This document shows, piece by piece, positions 1 to 9,009 of a stretch of DNA of 64,000 nt. Source of the stretch: JADLBR01 sp964651705 (GTDB lineage Bacteria > Verrucomicrobiota > Verrucomicrobiia > JADLBR01); contig CAZYWZ010000004.1 in the NCBI GenBank assembly GCA_964651705.1, positions 48,819 to 112,818 of the forward strand. The letters are read 5' to 3'. Every line of letters begins with the position of its first letter. Position 1 is the stretch's first letter. Below the pieces are notes generated by a model. It searched no databases. It saw only the letters and a program-made list of their open reading frames with translations, and was not told the origin of the DNA. A program made the translations under genes and the position numbers.

Positions 1-1250
1 CTCGAAAGCCTCTCCAGAAATCTGATCAGAGCGGCCTGCGCGGTCCCGTGCAGGTGGAGTCCAGGCTCGTCCAGGAGGAGGATGCAGTTCCTGTGCTGTT
101 CCTCCGCCTCCACCAGGAACACCAGATAGAACGAAAAGAAATAGCGCATTCCCTCGCTTCTCTCCTCCAGCTCGACCTTTCCGGGATCCAGGTCATCGCT
201 GACCCATATGCGGAAGTAGTCGCCATGGAACTCGTAGTGGAACGCATGCCGGCGCTGGTCCCACCATCCGCCGAACTTCCGAGTCATCTGCGTCTGCGCC
301 GAGTCCGCAAGGATCGTCAGCTTGTCGATCGCCTCGCGGGTGGCAGGGCTCGGCTGCTGGCCGTGGGGAGGCCGCCCCAGGGCGGCGATCTCCTGGATGT
401 CTGCGCCCACGTGCTTGAACAGCGCCAGCTGGACGCGCGTCTTCGGGCTCCGGTCGTTATTCTGGAGCCGGGCCACAAACTCCGGGAGGTAGATGTCGCT
501 TTGCAGCACCTCGTAGCTCCCAAAATAGAGAAAGTGCGGCATCTTCTCTGCGACCCAGGCCCGGGCCCGGTCCAGGGACTCCAAGAGCGCAACGTCGTCT
601 CCAATGGGCTTTATCCGATCGACCCATGGGGCGATTAGCTCCTTCTGCCACGATTCACCAGCATGCCCCAGCAGGTCTGCGCCGATCGCCGCGAGCGATT
701 CGGAAGTAAGATGAAAACCCGGCTGCCGCGCGGCCGCGATCGCACCGTTCAGGTAGTTTCGAATATTCTGCTTGGTCGCCTTCCATGGCTCGCCCTTTCG
801 ATCTGGGCCAACCGAAGCATCCACCTCAGAAACCAAGCCCTCAAGCACCCCCAACCATCGGGCGGCGTCGGCGCCAGGTTCCTGCGGGATAGGCTCAAAC
901 ACCACGTCGAGCCTGTCAGAGTAGCGGCGGGTGACCGTGACTCCATCCAGCGGATCGAGAAGGCCGCAGATCCGCGACAGCTCTTGCCGTTCCTCATCCT
1001 CGATCACGAATCGCGCCGAGGCCACGGGCCAGTCTCGCCTCTTGAACTCGTCCGTGTATCGCCCGTGGGGAAACTCCTTCAGGCCATCGTACTTCGCTCC
1101 ATCCGTCGGTTTGAGCTTCGAAAGCCCACGCAGCAGCGCGGTCTTGCCCGCCTCATTCTTTCCAACGAACACCATCAGGTCCTGGCATTCGACCCATCCC
1201 GTGTCCTGGATTCTCTTGTAGTTCTGCACGCGAAACGCCCGGAGTTTCAT
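1..1250 (-). CDS. AAA/OLD-like ATPase, 3' end missing (transposon cargo)
   Basis: I translated this frame directly; it runs from an ATG at 1250 past the left edge, so about 416 residues are visible and the C-terminus is unknown. The N-terminus has the arrangement of SMC/OLD-type ATPases: a short beta start with a Y-K-R-I motif, then Walker A GKNEAGKT at residues 30-37. Near residue 390 there is a Walker B with the ABC-type signature LLLDEPGLHLHG. AAGGGA lies 3-4 bases before the ATG. Whether a Toprim nuclease domain follows cannot be seen. Such overcoming-lysogenization-defect (OLD) ATPases are frequent in defence islands. Its place directly after tniQ, where Tn7-like elements carry cargo, supports a cargo/defence role by inference. 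Confidence 0.75.
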   Translation of the reverse strand, partial: MKLRAFRVQNYKRIQDTGWVECQDLMVFVGKNEAGKTALLRGLSKLKPTDGAKYDGLKEFPHGRYTDEFKRRDWPVASARFVIEDEERQELSRICGLLDPLDGVTVTRRYSDRLDVVFEPIPQEPGADAARWLGVLEGLVSEVDASVGPDRKGEPWKATKQNIRNYLNGAIAAARQPGFHLTSESLAAIGADLLGHAGESWQKELIAPWVDRIKPIGDDVALLESLDRARAWVAEKMPHFLYFGSYEVLQSDIYLPEFVARLQNNDRSPKTRVQLALFKHVGADIQEIAALGRPPHGQQPSPATREAIDKLTILADSAQTQMTRKFGGWWDQRRHAFHYEFHGDYFRIWVSDDLDPGKVELEERSEGMRYFFSFYLVFLVEAEEQHRNCILLLDEPGLHLHGTAQAALIRFLERLS

Positions 1251-1483
1251 TTCGTCCCTTTCCTCATCGCGGACAGCATTGCACCTCCTAAGATCCGCCA
1301 GGGCGAAGCCTACCAGATCCCAGATGGACCGCACAAGGCACCATTGCTCGGACTCTCGGGACGGCGGTTCGAAGTCACACGCCATGGGCAAACTCGGGGT
1401 CTGCTTTCATAGGCAACCGCTGTCCGGTGTCATCACGAACATGCGGCTGCACCAAACAGGGCGCAAAAATGCCGGGGTCAAAT

Positions 1484-2662
1484 CTATGGGACTTCGCGGG
1501 CCGGCGCACGATGGTCGAGGAGTCTGGCCGATGCGCCGCGGGCCCGGGTGCCACCACTGCCCAGAAGTGTAGCCCGTTTGGCCCTCCGGCGCCTTCGGCG
1601 CCTCATCCCCCTCAAGCCGGCATCAAGGAAGCTCTTTCCGCTTCGCCCGAATGCGGGCCGGACCGAGTGCACCACGTAGAGGTGTTCAGAGACCACCGAT
1701 CCAAGCCAGAACGGCAGCGGCAGCCGGTCTTTCGTAAACGCCGAGCTAAGCGTCCCGGTCCCGAGGCACCAATTGATGAACCTGGAGGGCCAATCCTCCA
1801 GAAGCATCTCCGCCCAGCAGAGGGCCCTGGCCCTCTCGGTCACGTCCATTCTCTCAAACTCTCCCCTTCCACGGAGAAACGGCAGCCTATCCGGAAACGG
1901 TCCCCTTTCGGCCAGAAACCACCGGAGATCGTGCGTGCTGTTGCATCGGCATACGACGCTCAGGATTAGCCTGAGCCCCTGGAAGAATGCGAGGGGATGC
2001 AACCAGACACGACGATTCAGGCGAAGCATACCCTCATCCAGCCCGCCATCGAAACGACGTTGCCACTCGATCAGGCCATGGAGAACCTCCTCAGGGAGAT
2101 CGGCGACCCTCGCGGCCCGATAGTCACAGCGGCAGGTCGAGCAGAACACCGGTGACCGGGATCCGGTCCGCCTCCTGTCTCCCATCTCCCCCCGATGGAA
2201 ATTCACCGGGGAGCCGCACCGGGGACAACGGTCGTGCAGCAGGCGGCGGTGGACGGGGCAGACGACCCACGCGGCGAGTCGCCATCTCCGCCGGAAGTAT
2301 GGCGCCGGGTCGGCGGCCAGGCATTCGGGACAAAACTGGGTGCCATGGCGGGAGCGGAGCCTGTGGTAGATCCCGAGAGGCAGGATCAATGGCGTGTTCC
2401 CACCGGGATTGACCCGCTCGAAAACCACCCCGGCGAGATCCGAGAGGGTGGTCTGGCGGGCCCTCTCCAACCCCACCCCCGTTCCCTCCGCCAGCGGGGC
2501 CAGAAATGCGTCATCGGCCAGCCTGTCGATGTCGCGGTTCCAGATCTGGCGGTCCCGGCCCCACACCGTTGCACAAAAGGACTGGAGCTTCTGCCCCTGG
2601 GCCCGGGCTATCCTCAGCAGCCACGAGGACAGCAACTCGTCTCGCTGCGGCCTGGGGCGCAC
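1484..2662 (-). CDS. tniQ: TniQ/TnsD-family target-selection protein
   Basis: About 392 residues. TniQ proteins read the target site and recruit TnsC in Tn7-like and Tn5053-like elements. The N-terminal R-P-x-P-x-x-D-E-L-L-S-S-W-L is the usual opening of the family. A zinc-binding cluster follows: C-P-E-C at residues 111-114, C-P-V-H at 135-138 and C-P-R-C at 146-149. The start is chosen at the GTG at 2662, 25 bases after the tnsC stop, with GGGGAC about 8 bases upstream; the frame is open further upstream but that part overlaps tnsC and looks non-coding. The arginine-rich C-terminus after about residue 340 is low-complexity. It is the last gene of the transposition operon and most likely specifies comM as target, which is inference. 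Confidence 0.85.
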   Translation of the reverse strand: MRPRPQRDELLSSWLLRIARAQGQKLQSFCATVWGRDRQIWNRDIDRLADDAFLAPLAEGTGVGLERARQTTLSDLAGVVFERVNPGGNTPLILPLGIYHRLRSRHGTQFCPECLAADPAPYFRRRWRLAAWVVCPVHRRLLHDRCPRCGSPVNFHRGEMGDRRRTGSRSPVFCSTCRCDYRAARVADLPEEVLHGLIEWQRRFDGGLDEGMLRLNRRVWLHPLAFFQGLRLILSVVCRCNSTHDLRWFLAERGPFPDRLPFLRGRGEFERMDVTERARALCWAEMLLEDWPSRFINWCLGTGTLSSAFTKDRLPLPFWLGSVVSEHLYVVHSVRPAFGRSGKSFLDAGLRGMRRRRRRRAKRATLLGSGGTRARGASARLLDHRAPAREVP

Positions 2663-2687
2663 CGACCATAGTCCCCGGGGCGCCGCG

Positions 2688-3566
2688 TCACCCGGCCCGC
2701 CGCAGCGACGGCGCGACCCACTCGATTTCCTTGAGGGCGTCAAGATCGATGCGCTCCGCCCCGGCCCGAATGGCGTGGCCCGCGGCGAGCTCGAGGATCG
2801 TCGAGACCTCGCCGATCAAGCCCTCGCTCATCTGGTGGATTCGTCTGGCGATGGGCGTGTCGGCGAGCCCCGAGGGCCGCCGGAGCGCCACCACCCGCTC
2901 GAACCCCGCCAGCAGCTGGCGGAACTCGGTCCCGTATTTCCAGGCCGCGAGGAATACCGCGTGGAACCGGTTCGAGAGCTGGTCGTCCGCGCGGATCGCC
3001 GCGAGAGCCTCCGGGGTGCCGACGACGGCGACCGGCATCTGGAGTTCGTTTCCAAGAGACTTGATCATCGATGCCATTGCCCGCGCCCGCGCCCTGTCGG
3101 TGGCCAACAGGTGGTGGATCTCGTCGAGCACGAGGATCCGCGTCTCGCACGCCGCCAGATGGGCGACCACCTGCGAGCGCTTGTATGCCGCCGGATCCCG
3201 CGGCCGGGCCGGCGAGGTGAATTTCGCAAGGATGGCGTCGTAGAACGAACCCTCGCTGGCGGGCGCGGGCACCTGGACCCGGACCACCGGCACGCCAGAT
3301 GCGTCGCTCCCCGGCCGCGGGTCCGGGGGATTGAGTTCCTCGAAGCGCCTGACCAGCGACGTCTTTCCGTTGTTCGTGGGCCCGTAGATCACCAGATTCC
3401 TCATCCGCTCCGTCCGCGGGGCCTCGAGCATGCCCTGGAGGCGTCCGATGAGGGCGGCGGCGGCGGGATAGGAGATCCAGTGCGGCTTACCCAGTCGGCG
3501 AATCCGCTCCTTGGCCGGCAGCGCCAATTCCGCGGCAGCCTCGGGTTTGAGGTGTCCGGTCTCCAT
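2688..3566 (-). CDS. tnsC: TnsC/TniB-type AAA+ transposition regulator
   Basis: 292 residues. The AAA+ ATPase communicates between target selection (TniQ) and the transposase (TnsB). Walker A is GPTNNGKTS at residues 62-70 and Walker B is LVLDEIHH at 145-152. A sensor-1-like stretch (V-V-G-T-P-E-A) and an R-F motif follow, as in TniB proteins. The ATG at 3566 overlaps the tnsB stop codon in an ATGA arrangement, which decides the start and implies translational coupling. The length is typical of the short TniB-like TnsC group rather than the roughly 550-residue TnsC of classical Tn7. Confidence 0.9.
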   Translation of the reverse strand: METGHLKPEAAAELALPAKERIRRLGKPHWISYPAAAALIGRLQGMLEAPRTERMRNLVIYGPTNNGKTSLVRRFEELNPPDPRPGSDASGVPVVRVQVPAPASEGSFYDAILAKFTSPARPRDPAAYKRSQVVAHLAACETRILVLDEIHHLLATDRARARAMASMIKSLGNELQMPVAVVGTPEALAAIRADDQLSNRFHAVFLAAWKYGTEFRQLLAGFERVVALRRPSGLADTPIARRIHQMSEGLIGEVSTILELAAGHAIRAGAERIDLDALKEIEWVAPSLRRAG

Positions 3567-5425
3567 CAGTACTCCGCATCGAATGGGACGACCGGCCCCT
3601 CGTCGGCATCTTCTGGATATGCCCCGGGCTGGCTGGCCGCGGCATCGGATGCTGCGGCATGGATGCCCGCGCTGTTGCGCTTCTTCTGGGCCTCCCGGCG
3701 GACACGCTTGGTCTCCTTCTGCGCCTGCTCGATGATGCTGTTCTGGTTGCGCCTGGCGCGGACGATGGCGTCCATGTCCCGCGCGTCTTGACCCTCGGCC
3801 CTCATGCGGCGGCGGATCGCCTGGAATTCCCAGATGCTCATGGGCGGCCAGCCCGGATCGCCGTAGGGGATCGGGTGGTAGACCCGGTTGTCCGGGTCCC
3901 AGAAATAGACGACGCTGATGTCCCGGGGATCCCGCCTGATGAGGAACTTTCTCGGGAGCCTGCGGTTCTTCGGATCCCTGGCGTCCCTGAACGCCCGGAG
4001 CACGTCGCTCCGGTACTCCACCCAGTCCCATCTGACGCCGTATTCCTCGACCTGCGCCTCCCTGAAAGGGAGAAAATCCAGCCTGAAGCGCCCCGCGTCC
4101 GACGGCATCCTCGGCAGCCCGCATGCCGGGTGATCGGCACCGCCCTCGGCGTCCTTCCTCCAGGCGACGATCGGGGGCATGCCGATCTCGGAGTGGATCT
4201 CGTTGTGGTAGTCCCCGCAGATGACCTCCATGAGCCACCGCTCCGTCTCGCGCAGTGTCAGCGCCGCCCTGGCCTCCGAGTCGTACTCTCCGCGCTCCTC
4301 CGGGTTCGAGAACGTCGCCCCGGGGACTTCCTTCAGCCGACCGGCAAGCGTTCCGAGCGCCCTCTCGATGTGGCCTCCCCAATTCGGCTTCTCGACCGGG
4401 CGCCACATCTTTTCGATCCCGTATTCCTCGCAGGCCAAGGCGAGCATCTCGCCGCGGAATTCCTTCGCGTTGTCCATGTGCAATGACTCCGGCAGCCCCA
4501 TCACCGGCCAAGGGTGGCAGCAGCCAAGGTGCTCCAGGAGGGCATCTTTCGGCAACACGGATTGGGTGATGGCCAGCCCCGCAGCCAGTGCGCCGGGATT
4601 CTCCAGTGCGAGACAGTGCCCGGTGACCGCTCGGGTGCGCAGATCGAAAACCAGGCTGAGGTGGGGTCGTCCGATGGGCAGGCGGTGCACGTCGTCGACG
4701 ATGATCAGATCCAGCGGTGTGTGATCGATCTGCACGACCGACAATCTGAACGGGGCATCTGCCGAGCCCGCGCTCACCCCGAACCTCTTCCGCTCCGCGC
4801 CGACCCCTTGCCTCTTGCGCACCGCCCTGGGCGCATCCAATTCCCTGATCCGCGCCCGGAACGTGTTCACGTGCGGTGGACGGACCCCCGCATCGATACA
4901 TCGGAGCTCCAGCTGCCGATAGCAGGCAACCACATTGCGCTTCTGGTCCTTCAGATACAGGTCCTGGATCACTCCGGCGACGAGATCCTCGACGGCGCCG
5001 TCCAGCTTCCGGCTGCCCGGCTTCACGCCCCTTTTCTCATCAAAGAGGGCGGTCACCGCCATATTGTTGCGATAGCGGCGAAGCCACCGGTAGACTGTGG
5101 TGAAATGCACCCCCTCATCCTTCGCCAGTTCGCGCACCGAGCGCGTGATCCCCTCGCGGTCGAGTACCTTCCGGACGATCAGTTGACGCCTCTTGGCTGC
5201 GCCCCAATCCTGCTCGGGAATCGCCGCCAGATCCTGGGCGGGTGCCGCGGCCTCGTCCGGGAGCCGCAGCCCATCGATCCGGACGATGTCGAGATCTCCG
5301 CTGGCCATGTCCTCGACCAGCACGTGCTCGGCCCGGGCGGGACCGAGGACCCTCACGGCCCGGTCTCCCGCGACGAGCACCCTGCCTGGCTCGAACCTTA
5401 TGACTCCCACAGGGGCGACCTCCAT
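3566..5425 (-). CDS. tnsB: TnsB/TniA-type DDE transposase
   Basis: 619 residues. This retroviral-integrase-fold transposase performs strand joining at the 3' ends. A winged-helix/HTH region is visible around residues 80-125 (including T-T-V-Y-R-W-L-R-R-Y). The catalytic triad reads as D234 (VVQIDHTPLD), D318 (HMDNAKEF) and E354 (GGHIERALG), with the canonical 35 residues between the last two. A Mu-transposase-like C-terminal beta-barrel and a basic tail follow. The ATG at 5425 overlaps the end of tnsA by 28 bases and has GGGGAG about 10 bases upstream. The frame is open further upstream, but that part is antiparallel to real tnsA coding sequence in another frame and was rejected. Confidence 0.92.
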   Translation of the reverse strand: MEVAPVGVIRFEPGRVLVAGDRAVRVLGPARAEHVLVEDMASGDLDIVRIDGLRLPDEAAAPAQDLAAIPEQDWGAAKRRQLIVRKVLDREGITRSVRELAKDEGVHFTTVYRWLRRYRNNMAVTALFDEKRGVKPGSRKLDGAVEDLVAGVIQDLYLKDQKRNVVACYRQLELRCIDAGVRPPHVNTFRARIRELDAPRAVRKRQGVGAERKRFGVSAGSADAPFRLSVVQIDHTPLDLIIVDDVHRLPIGRPHLSLVFDLRTRAVTGHCLALENPGALAAGLAITQSVLPKDALLEHLGCCHPWPVMGLPESLHMDNAKEFRGEMLALACEEYGIEKMWRPVEKPNWGGHIERALGTLAGRLKEVPGATFSNPEERGEYDSEARAALTLRETERWLMEVICGDYHNEIHSEIGMPPIVAWRKDAEGGADHPACGLPRMPSDAGRFRLDFLPFREAQVEEYGVRWDWVEYRSDVLRAFRDARDPKNRRLPRKFLIRRDPRDISVVYFWDPDNRVYHPIPYGDPGWPPMSIWEFQAIRRRMRAEGQDARDMDAIVRARRNQNSIIEQAQKETKRVRREAQKKRNSAGIHAAASDAAASQPGAYPEDADEGPVVPFDAEY

Positions 5426-6177
5426 TCCCGCGGCATCTCCCCACGGTGATCCCAGGACCGGATCGGCGAGCGCATCGTCAGGGGGGCGTGAAGGTCGATC
5501 ACGAAGTGGCCCGAGACAGCCATCCTCCACATCGTGCTGATGAGGCGCGCCCTGCGATCCGGATCCCCGTCGGGCTTCCCCGACTTGAGAAGAGCGCCAA
5601 GCACCTCCTCGGGAGTCGTCCCCACCCGCCCGGACACCGCGCCATGCACTGCCATCCAGTCCTCCTTGCTCGGCTCGAATCCCCGGTATGGGCGCAGGAA
5701 CCGGGCGTTCCGAAGGTACGGAACCCTGATGTGGGTCTCGGTCAGCACCCGGAACCGCCAGTCCCTTTCCCCGCAGTACCGCTCGGCCGCCGCGTGTTTT
5801 GCCTTGTCTCGCTCGTCGCATTCCTGGACGTCCGCCGAACGCTTCACCTCCACGAGGAGCACTTCAGATTCGGCCGGCGGCAGGAAACGCGGGTCGAAAC
5901 GGATCAGGGCATCCGGGGTGTACTTGCGCGCCCGGCCTCCGTCGTCCGTCCAGGGAACCTTCAAGGGTTGGTCGTAGAAAGCCACCACCATCGGGTCAAA
6001 ATCAAGGATCGTCAGCAGGTCCCGCTCCAGCGGGGATTCAAACTGCTTCACCTGATGGTCTTTAACCGAGACGAACTCCCCGGTCAGGGTCGTGGCGCTC
6101 TTTCCAATCCATCTGGCCCGGGCGGGGTAGTGAATCACGTTCCCGCCCCTCAGATTGCGGCATTCCTCGGCTCTCAT
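5398..6177 (-). CDS. tnsA: TnsA-like 5'-end endonuclease
   Basis: About 259 residues from the ATG at 6177. TnsA is the restriction-enzyme-like partner of TnsB that cuts the 5' strands, so the element should move by cut-and-paste. Family landmarks, numbered from this start, are FESPLERD at residues 47-54 (E51), K-Y-T-P-D-A-L with D89, and L-V-E-V-K with E110 and K112. These match the E/D/K catalytic set of the family. A winged-helix C-terminal domain fits the remaining length. The start is uncertain: the frame is also open to an ATG at 6282 or 6294. I prefer 6177 because the longer forms would run into the terminal 50-150 bp where TnsB-binding sites are expected. Confidence 0.85.
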   Translation of the reverse strand: MRAEECRNLRGGNVIHYPARARWIGKSATTLTGEFVSVKDHQVKQFESPLERDLLTILDFDPMVVAFYDQPLKVPWTDDGGRARKYTPDALIRFDPRFLPPAESEVLLVEVKRSADVQECDERDKAKHAAAERYCGERDWRFRVLTETHIRVPYLRNARFLRPYRGFEPSKEDWMAVHGAVSGRVGTTPEEVLGALLKSGKPDGDPDRRARLISTMWRMAVSGHFVIDLHAPLTMRSPIRSWDHRGEMPREWRSPLWES

Positions 6178-6342
6178 GTTGTGTGCATTAGCCCCGGATC
6201 CATCCCATGGCGGGAAAACCGGGAACCTGTCGCCGAGAACATCCGGAGGACCGAAAGACCCTCCCTCTCGCCCTTTGGCCATAAAACTACCCATGCCCTA
6301 CCAAACATATACGCTATCTGTAGCATTTTTCCATGTATTTCA

Positions 6343-7016
6343 GAGGGGGCACCAACCCCGCGCCCGGTGAGATCAGCCTCGCCCACAATGGCGTGCTCTT
6401 CCTCGACGAGTTTCCGGAATTCAAGCGCTCCGCGCTCGAGGTCCTTCGCCAACCCCTCGAGGACGGCCACGTGACGGTCTCCCGGGCGGCGGGGACGATG
6501 ACGTTTCCCGCGCGCTTCATGCTCGTCGCCGCCATGAACCCCACCCCCGATGGCAAACCCGCAGCGGAATCGCGCTCCACCCCCAATGAGATCCGGCGCT
6601 ACATGGCCCGGCTCTCCGGGCCGCTCCTCGACCGCATCGACCTCCATGTCGAGGTCTCCGCCGTCAAGGTCCCCGCTCTCGCCAACGCCGCAGAAGGCGA
6701 GCCCTCCGCCGTCGTCCGCGCCCGCGTCGAGGCCGCCTGCGACCGCCAGCGGCACCGTTTCCGCCGCCACCGCTCCGTCCGCTACAATGGCCAGATGGGA
6801 ACCCGCGAGATCCGCCACGCTTGCCCCCTCGACGCCCACTCCCAGGAAATCCTGAACCTCGCCGTGGGCGACATGCTCCTATCCGCCCGCGCCTACCACC
6901 GCATCCTTAAAGTCGCCCGCACCATCGCCGACCTCGACGCCTCCGACGCCATCCGGGAAAATCACCTCACCGAGGCCATCCAATACCGCTCCCTCGACCG
7001 CCAGCTCTGGGGATGA
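6343..7016 (+). pseudogene. comM: ComM/YifB Mg-chelatase-like AAA protein, 3' fragment cut by transposon
   Basis: About 224 residues of a protein that normally has about 500. The fragment begins in the middle of the AAA+ module at G-G-T-N-P-A-P-G-E-I-S-L-A-H and contains the Walker B FLDEFPEF, A-A-M-N-P and the arginine-finger region L-L-D-R-I-D-L-H-V-E-V. It ends with the family's usual tail E-A-I-Q-Y-R-S-L-D-R. The N-terminal domain and Walker A are absent and should lie beyond the other transposon end, outside this window. ComM is a hexameric helicase promoting branch migration in natural transformation, so the insertion probably disabled it. An ATG at 6333 could start a short product, but it lies in transposon-end sequence. 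Confidence 0.85.
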
Positions 7017-7029
7017 CCGATCTCGATCG

Positions 7030-7088
7030 GGGACTCAGGAAACGTGGCCGTCGCTGCGACCCGTCTGCTTCCTGAGTTCCTGAGTCCC
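7030..7088. terminator. Inverted repeat between convergent comM fragment and etfA
   Basis: GGGACTCAGGAA at 7030-7041 is matched by TTCCTGAGTCCC at 7077-7088, with a direct echo TTCCTGAG just before the second arm. It lies in the short gap between two convergent genes, so a bidirectional terminator is plausible. There is no clear U-tract, and a member of the palindromic repeat family is the alternative. Confidence 0.35.
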
Positions 7089-7091
7089 GGA

Positions 7092-8111
7092 TCATCCCCC
7101 GCCGAGCTTCGCGTTCACCGCCCCCATGACCGCGAAGGCATCCGCCACGTAGAGCACATCGGCCTTCCCGCGCGCCCAGCCGCAATTCGGGTCCAGGTTG
7201 ACCGCCCGTCGCTCCGCGATGAACCGCCAACCGACGGTGTGCGGTTCTTCGCCGTGGCAGCAGGTGGCCAGGCCCTTCGGGTGCCGCGGCGTCGAGCCGG
7301 TCTGCCCGACCTGATTCAGGTGGGTCAGAAAAGGCAGCACGGCCTGTCCCTCGCCCCCGAGATCCACCAGTGACTTCGTGCTCCCGAGCGACGCCCGCGT
7401 CTGCCTCAAGAAATCCCGGATGATCGCCTCGGCATCTTTGGCGTGCACCTGCCCATCGCCCTGCTTCTTGGTCCACCCGGCGCCGGTCACGAACAGCAAT
7501 TTCGCGTCCGGACGAATGGTCTGCGCGTCTTCGGAGGGGGCCTGGACGCCGGCGACCTTGGCGCGGACCGCACCCGCATCGGCGGCCACCTTCTCCACGC
7601 CGGGCGCCCCCGCCTCCCCCTGCCATGCGGGCGCCACGCCCGATTCGATCGCGAGACACCACGGTCGCTGCGCCCGCGTCAGGCACCCCTCGAGCCGCTG
7701 CCGATAGTACCAGCGATGGATGCGGATCGCATCACCCTCCCGCGCGATCCCGGTGACGTGCGTGTCCGCGCGCCCGCCGAGCCGATGCGCCAATCCCGGC
7801 AGCACCCGATTCCAGCGGGACGACGCCGCGACCACCACGATCGCCGCGCCCGCCGCCCGGCAGATCGCTTCCGCGGCGACCACGTCGCTCCCGTATCTCG
7901 CCTGCGTGAATGCCTCCCCCTCGACCGCGAGCCAGCGCGTCGCGCCGCACCCGCCGATCGCTGCCGCGGCCTTGCCGGTTTCGCCGCCGATCAGGCCGAC
8001 GGTCAGCTTCCCGCCTTCGGCCAACTGCCGCGCCACCGAAAGCGCCTCAAGCGCCGCGGACGATACCGCGCCGCCCTCCTCCACGTGGGCCAAAAATAGA
8101 ACATCTTCCAT
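7092..8111 (-). CDS. etfA: Electron transfer flavoprotein, alpha subunit
   Basis: 339 residues. EtfA binds the FAD that carries electrons from acyl-CoA dehydrogenases to the quinone oxidoreductase. The N-terminal domain (residues 1-190) is Rossmann-like. The C-terminal part around residues 210-310 holds the FAD-binding region, with V-T-G-A-G-W-T-K-K and then V-G-Q-T-G-S-T-P, the position of the conserved V-G-Q-T-G-x-x-V in EtfA. The ATG at 8111 is chosen because G-A-G-T-G-A-G-G precedes it and it follows the etfB stop by five bases. It is the last gene of the minus-strand electron-transfer set. The sequence is rather divergent from typical EtfA. Confidence 0.85.
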   Translation of the reverse strand: MEDVLFLAHVEEGGAVSSAALEALSVARQLAEGGKLTVGLIGGETGKAAAAIGGCGATRWLAVEGEAFTQARYGSDVVAAEAICRAAGAAIVVVAASSRWNRVLPGLAHRLGGRADTHVTGIAREGDAIRIHRWYYRQRLEGCLTRAQRPWCLAIESGVAPAWQGEAGAPGVEKVAADAGAVRAKVAGVQAPSEDAQTIRPDAKLLFVTGAGWTKKQGDGQVHAKDAEAIIRDFLRQTRASLGSTKSLVDLGGEGQAVLPFLTHLNQVGQTGSTPRHPKGLATCCHGEEPHTVGWRFIAERRAVNLDPNCGWARGKADVLYVADAFAVMGAVNAKLGGG

Positions 8112-8116
8112 AAGCC

Positions 8117-8929
8117 TCACTCGCTCCCCAACCACGCCACGATCTCGTCGGCGATCTGTTCCGGTGCCATATCCTTGACGATCTTCGTCTCCCGCTGCTG
8201 TTTGGGCGCGGACACGCTCACGAAGGTCACGCCCTCAGCGCCAACCTTCGCCGGCTTGGCCTTCTGCAGCGCGGGCATGACGCCGCGCATGTTGGCCATG
8301 CCCACCTGCGGGTTGTTCTTCGGCTCGGGCAACCCGCCCGTCGCCCAGCCCAGCACCGCCGGCGGACCCGGGCACACCGCGACCTGATGGCGGCCCCCCT
8401 CGATCCGCTCCAGGATCTTGAAGGAACCATCCCCCCCGATCTCCAGCAGATCCACGCCCTGAAATTGCTCCGTTATCCCAAGCCGCTCCCCGACGATCTG
8501 CATCACCGCCCCCGAACCGCGCGCGGCCGACTCCCATCCCCCGAATACCAGCAAGCGCGAACGATCCAGCCCCGCGATCCCCTCGATCGCGCCGGCCAGC
8601 GCCTCCGCCACCTCCGCCGCCTCGGTGAATGCACCCCCCGGCCCATCCAGCGGCACGAACTCGAATGGCACCCTCTGCGCCACCGTCATCATCACCTGCT
8701 GCAGCTTCGCCTTCGGCCCCAGGCTGACCAGCCACACCTTGCTCCCCGGCCGCTGCTTCGCGAGATTCGCCGCCTCGTACAGCGCGTGCCCGGCCCACGG
8801 GTCCAGCCACGCCGGCAACATCATCTCGTTCTTCAGCCCCGGCCCCTGCGGGCCGGCCACCGGCTCGATCGTCTGCAGCGGGTCCGGGACCACGCTGCCG
8901 CACACCACGATGTGATAACCTTCGCTCAT
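8117..8929 (-). CDS. etfB: Electron transfer flavoprotein, beta subunit
   Basis: 270 residues. EtfB binds AMP and completes the ETF heterodimer. Visible landmarks are the N-terminal I-V-V-C-G-S-V-V-P-D-P, the D-P-W-A-G-H-A-L-Y-E-A segment typical of the family, and V-F-G-G-W-E-S-A-A-R-G-S-G, the place of the nucleotide-binding loop. The ATG at 8929 has GGAG seven bases upstream; a TTG four codons earlier is a poorer start. About 500 bases separate it from the ETF:QO gene upstream, a gap holding a dispersed repeat and a tiny PEP-CTERM frame. Confidence 0.88.
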   Translation of the reverse strand: MSEGYHIVVCGSVVPDPLQTIEPVAGPQGPGLKNEMMLPAWLDPWAGHALYEAANLAKQRPGSKVWLVSLGPKAKLQQVMMTVAQRVPFEFVPLDGPGGAFTEAAEVAEALAGAIEGIAGLDRSRLLVFGGWESAARGSGAVMQIVGERLGITEQFQGVDLLEIGGDGSFKILERIEGGRHQVAVCPGPPAVLGWATGGLPEPKNNPQVGMANMRGVMPALQKAKPAKVGAEGVTFVSVSAPKQQRETKIVKDMAPEQIADEIVAWLGSE

Positions 8930-9009
8930 GCTTTTCTCCAATACCCCGCGCCTCCGCGGGGGATGGCATTAGGGCTGGTTCTGGGCAGAGTTTCAAGTTT
9001 CAAGTTTCG

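Larger units (their letters stand above)
1..6342 (-). mobile_element. Tn7-like transposon, tnsA end, inserted in comM
   Basis: A tnsA-tnsB-tnsC-tniQ operon on the minus strand is followed by cargo that continues beyond position 1. To its right the comM/yifB reading frame resumes at about 6343 with its 5' half missing, so the transposon end must lie close to 6342. Read from the comM side inwards the end starts TGAAATACATGG, which fits a TG-starting terminus, but I could not confirm inverted repeats or a 5-bp target duplication because the other end is outside the window. The exact boundary is therefore an inference (within about 10 bp). comM is a known insertion target of Tn7-like elements such as the Tn6022/AbaR group of Acinetobacter. 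Confidence 0.8.

Noticed and set aside
48..1412. Long plus-strand open frames across 48-638 and 663-1412
   Set aside because: They are antisense to the ATPase frame that shows Walker motifs; their translations have no recognisable structure.
3659..5449. Plus-strand open frames opposite tnsB
   Set aside because: GC-rich shadows of the transposase gene with Arg/Pro-rich low-complexity products.
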